Origin: Jejuia sp040720935
GTDB taxonomy: Bacteria; Bacteroidota; Bacteroidia; Flavobacteriales; Flavobacteriaceae
NCBI RefSeq assembly: GCF_040720935.1
Contig: NZ_JBFDAE010000001.1
Location: 62,001 to 126,000 of the forward strand
Direction of reading: 5' to 3'
Length of the DNA: 64,000 bases
Shown here: positions 61,520 through 64,000 of the stretch, in pieces
How the letters are laid out: the number at the start of each line of letters is the position of its first letter
How positions within the stretch are numbered: the stretch's first letter is position 1
Made by a program: the position numbers and the translations under genes
Notes under the pieces: generated by a model
The model's input: only the letters and a program-made list of their open reading frames with translations
Database searches by the model: none
Told to the model about the DNA's origin: nothing

Positions 61520-61777
61520 TTACTTTGTTCTGTGTTCTGCAATGTAAGCTGCTAAAACTTCCACAGAAGCAAAAACAGCTTTTCCTTCTTTTGGATCGGT
61601 AAGTTTAATACCGTAATCTTTATCTAACATGACGATAAGTTCCAAAGCATCAATAGAATCCAATCCTAATCCATCGCCAAATAAAGTGTCATTATCTGCA
61701 ATATCCTCAACACTAAAATCCTCTAAATTTAATTGTTCAATAATGCTTTTTTTAAGTTCTTCTTTTAATGCCTCCAT
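61520..61777 (-). CDS. Acyl carrier protein
   Basis: An 85-aa ACP. The phosphopantetheine attachment Ser41 lies in GLGLDSIDALELIVML. It carries the growing chain for the ketosynthases and dehydratase of the cluster. It starts at the stop of the unknown gene before it (1-nt overlap) and ends one base before the ketosynthase start. Confidence 0.93.
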   Translation of the reverse strand: MEALKEELKKSIIEQLNLEDFSVEDIADNDTLFGDGLGLDSIDALELIVMLDKDYGIKLTDPKEGKAVFASVEVLAAYIAEHRTK

Positions 61778-62400
61778 TAATTTTCGTTATATATTTTTTT
61801 AATAAATTCTTGTGAATAGTTGTAATCTCCTTCTTCTGCCACAAGATACATAAATGCATGATAATTGTCATCATCAAAATCTACCCAACCACAAAGAATA
61901 TGCTTGCTTTTTTCATTCTGAATTAAGCTTAAAGCATACTGTTCCATAAGTTTTTCATTGAAGTTGTTAGAAACAAAAAATGCGTTTTCCCCTTTAATTC
62001 GGTGTCTAATACTAATTTCTCCAATAGCAATGTTAGGCAATGTGTAAACAAAAACAGCAGGACTTGGGTAATAATTTTCTATATCATTAATAGTTTCTTG
62101 ATGTCTTCTATCTGTATCTAAACTTGCGCTTTTATTGGAAAGCACAATGGCTATATTTTCTTTGTCTTTAGGGTTGATAGTGTTGTTTTCCAGTAAAAAT
62201 TCAGCTGCAAGAAACGCAAGCTTACTAAGGTTGTCCATTTTAAAGAATTTAGGATACGCCAGCCCTTTTTCTTTATACACCTGTTTTGAAAATTTTGCGA
62301 AAGGGATTTGAGAATCTTTAAGCAAAACCGTGTTGCCATTAAGTGTAACGGCATTGTTTTTTATATGGCAATATGCTATGACGCTTTGATTTTTTTTCAA
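61777..62400 (-). CDS. Conserved pigment-cluster protein, ketosynthase-N-terminus-like
   Basis: A 207-aa protein probably starting at the TTG at 62400, which overlaps the preceding stop by 4 nt (TTGA). It contains KLAFLAAEFLLEN, NIAIVLSNKSASLDTDRRHQETI, YTLPNIAIGEISIRHRIKGEN and HILCGWVDFD, a pattern like the first half of a ketosynthase without catalytic residues. It is common in flexirubin-type clusters and may be an accessory or truncated ketosynthase. No enzyme activity can be read from it. Confidence 0.7.
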   Translation of the reverse strand: MKKNQSVIAYCHIKNNAVTLNGNTVLLKDSQIPFAKFSKQVYKEKGLAYPKFFKMDNLSKLAFLAAEFLLENNTINPKDKENIAIVLSNKSASLDTDRRHQETINDIENYYPSPAVFVYTLPNIAIGEISIRHRIKGENAFFVSNNFNEKLMEQYALSLIQNEKSKHILCGWVDFDDDNYHAFMYLVAEEGDYNYSQEFIKKIYNEN

Positions 62401-63533
62401 CTGTTTATTTTTTTAAAAAGTACAGCAGTATTACAACCGCCAAAACCAGATGCTGTTTTTAAGAAGGTATTAATTGTTGCTTTCTTTTTCTTTTGAATAA
62501 CATGTAATGGTACCGAAATCCCTAATTCATCAATTCCTAAAGAGGTGTAAAGCATGTTGTTTTTCATGGAAGACATGCCAACAATAGCTTCCAGAAGCCC
62601 TGAAGCACCCAAAGTATGTCCATAATAGCCTTTTAAACTATTTAAGGGAACGGTTTCTAGATTTGCTCTATTGAATGCAATGGCTTCCATTTCATCATTA
62701 AATACTGTTGCCGTACCGTGTGCTGAAATATAATCGATGGTTTCAGGTGTTATGTTTGCTTCTTTTATTGCAGACTGGATGCTTCTGTATAAACCTTCTC
62801 CATCTCTTGAAGGGCCTGAAATATGATTGGCATCGTTACATGAGCCATCTCCAATAACTTGGATACTATCTGTTTTTGGTTTTTGATTAGAAATTGCGAC
62901 CGACGCTGCAGCTTCCCCAATAGTAATTCCATTTCTATATTTTGAAAATGGTTTACATGGGTTTTCGCTTATGGCTTGAAAAGATTGAAACCCTGATAAC
63001 GTGAATTCTGAAACGATATCACCTCCAACGATAAAAGCATTGTCGTAATAATCATTCTGGATAAGCCGTTTGGCAACCGCAACCGATAAAATGCCAGAAA
63101 CACAGGCATTGGATATGATAATAGGCTCGTTTTTAAATCCAAAGAAGGTTTTGATTCTTTCGCCTAAAACAGGTAAATAAGCACGTTCCGGGGAAAAATT
63201 ATTTGTAGTTGCTAAGGCATCAATATTTCCTTTTGTAGTTGCTATAAGTAATGCTGTTTTATCAGAAATTGAAAAATCAGATTGAGAAATGGTGTCCTGC
63301 AAAGACAAAATCATCATTTTCTCTAGTTTAGTGTAAGCATCAATATGCCCTATTTTATGAAACGAATTGTTTAATTTTTCATCATTGATTATTGCAGCAT
63401 AATAGGGTGAAGCACCAATAGTATTGTGCAAAGAAATCCCAGAATTTTCTTGAGCTATTTGCGAAATATTTGTTTCGGTATTAAAACCAAGAGGGGAGAT
63501 AATAGTGTTTGCAGTAATAAAAACGTGCTTCAT
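62397..63533 (-). CDS. Beta-ketoacyl-ACP synthase (second, active)
   Basis: A 378-aa ketosynthase. Cys144 is in IISNACVSGILSVA, with His in ISAHGTATVFNDEME and YYGHTLGASGLLEAI, so the Cys-His-His triad is complete. The second active ketosynthase in the cluster may start the chain or act on a different length. It follows the thioesterase by 7 bp and is coupled to the next gene. Confidence 0.9.
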   Translation of the reverse strand: MKHVFITANTIISPLGFNTETNISQIAQENSGISLHNTIGASPYYAAIINDEKLNNSFHKIGHIDAYTKLEKMMILSLQDTISQSDFSISDKTALLIATTKGNIDALATTNNFSPERAYLPVLGERIKTFFGFKNEPIIISNACVSGILSVAVAKRLIQNDYYDNAFIVGGDIVSEFTLSGFQSFQAISENPCKPFSKYRNGITIGEAAASVAISNQKPKTDSIQVIGDGSCNDANHISGPSRDGEGLYRSIQSAIKEANITPETIDYISAHGTATVFNDEMEAIAFNRANLETVPLNSLKGYYGHTLGASGLLEAIVGMSSMKNNMLYTSLGIDELGISVPLHVIQKKKKATINTFLKTASGFGGCNTAVLFKKINS

Positions 63534-63540
63534 GATGTTT

Positions 63541-63987
63541 TTATATTAATTTGTTACTGTCTTTCCAAGCTTTGAAAAAAGGAGGAGATGTTAGCGACAA
63601 ATCATTATTGTCATCTACAAACACTTGAATCGTTTCCCCTAAACAAACTAGATCTCCTTCGGCATTGAAAATTTTGTAGTTAAAAATCATTTTAGCCGCA
63701 GGGGTATTAATAAAGGTTGTTTCTATGGTAGCTATTTCGCCATAGCGTAATGGTAATTTATGTTCGCAACTTGATTTTACAATGGGTGTAACGTAACCGT
63801 GCGCTTTTACATCTAGGTATGAAATACCATGTTTTCTGCCAAAAGCTTCTCTGCCGTCTTCGAAATAATGAAGGTAATAACCATGCCAAACAATACCCAA
63901 TGCATCCGTTTCATTGAAGCGAACCCTAATATCTTGAGACACCTTTAATGTGTTTTCTTCAGCATTTTCAAGCTTTTTTGATTTCAT
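63541..63987 (-). CDS. Acyl-CoA thioesterase (4-hydroxybenzoyl-CoA thioesterase family)
   Basis: A 148-aa hotdog thioesterase with the signature RVRFNETDALGIVWHGYYLHYFEDGREAF (about residues 22-50), including the catalytic Asp of the TDALGIVWH motif. It releases acyl or aroyl products from CoA or ACP. It is the most upstream pigment-cluster gene in the window, and the cluster probably continues to the right. Confidence 0.9.
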   Translation of the reverse strand: MKSKKLENAEENTLKVSQDIRVRFNETDALGIVWHGYYLHYFEDGREAFGRKHGISYLDVKAHGYVTPIVKSSCEHKLPLRYGEIATIETTFINTPAAKMIFNYKIFNAEGDLVCLGETIQVFVDDNNDLSLTSPPFFKAWKDSNKLI

Positions 63988-64000
63988 TAGACTTTATTTT

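Noticed and set aside
1..64000. CRISPR array or insertion sequence
   Set aside because: I saw no regularly spaced repeat-spacer array and no transposase gene with flanking terminal inverted repeats.

Overview
The window is AT-rich chromosomal DNA from a member of the Flavobacteriaceae (Bacteroidota). The evidence is the gene families: type IX secretion C-terminal domains ending in YPNP-type sequence, lamin-tail-domain secreted proteins, OprP-like porins, TAnnTTTG promoter elements, a CTnDOT-like integrase, and a flexirubin/aryl-polyene pigment cluster. Genus and species cannot be fixed from this sequence.

Layout. (1) 1-20098 is ordinary chromosomal backbone: a prolyl oligopeptidase lipoprotein cut by the window edge, asd, mscL, alr-tdk, a conserved acidic protein, rsmI, a DUF4143 AAA ATPase with three phased operators, hopJ, a uracil-DNA glycosylase, osmC, recJ, an MFS exporter, lpxH, queD with two tiny membrane proteins, a MATE pump, a GNAT enzyme and a tandem Usp protein. 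Three related hairpin repeats sit between these genes. (2) 20105-21264 holds a broken 5' half of tRNA-Ala that stops exactly at the anticodon loop, followed by about 1.1 kb that looks like a decayed insertion. (3) 21265-43575 is a 22.3-kb integrative and mobilizable element in tRNA-Ala(GGC). It is bounded by 46-bp direct repeats and encodes an integrase, an excisionase-like HTH protein, a helicase, a primase, MobC and a relaxase, but no conjugation machinery.

The element's cargo is the most interesting part. It comprises a MocR-type regulator, a DASS dicarboxylate symporter, and a leftward run of secreted lamin-tail proteins, a DcuC-like carrier, an isoaspartyl-dipeptidase homologue, two porins, an M14 carboxypeptidase and a secreted alpha/beta hydrolase, followed by pckA. 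I read it as a mobile pathway that depolymerises an extracellular amide- or ester-linked C4-dicarboxylate (aspartyl-like) substrate, imports the fragments, cleaves them and sends C4 carbon to PEP. Two key residues argue for a non-standard substrate. The MocR PLP-lysine position is Arg, and the position of Glu77 of E. coli IadA is Lys. Paired ATACCAAT repeats with identical 23-bp spacing lie on both sides of the regulator gene and probably mark the regulon.

(4) 43865-45701 is an AbiEi/AbiEii-type gene pair with a symmetric four-site operator, just outside the element. (5) 45937-63987 is a leftward flexirubin/aryl-polyene cluster: thioesterase, two ketosynthases, a chain-length-factor-like partner, ACP, dehydratase, LolA-like protein, MMPL-acyltransferase fusion, glycosyltransferase, FAD oxidoreductase and CoA ligase. 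It continues past the right edge.
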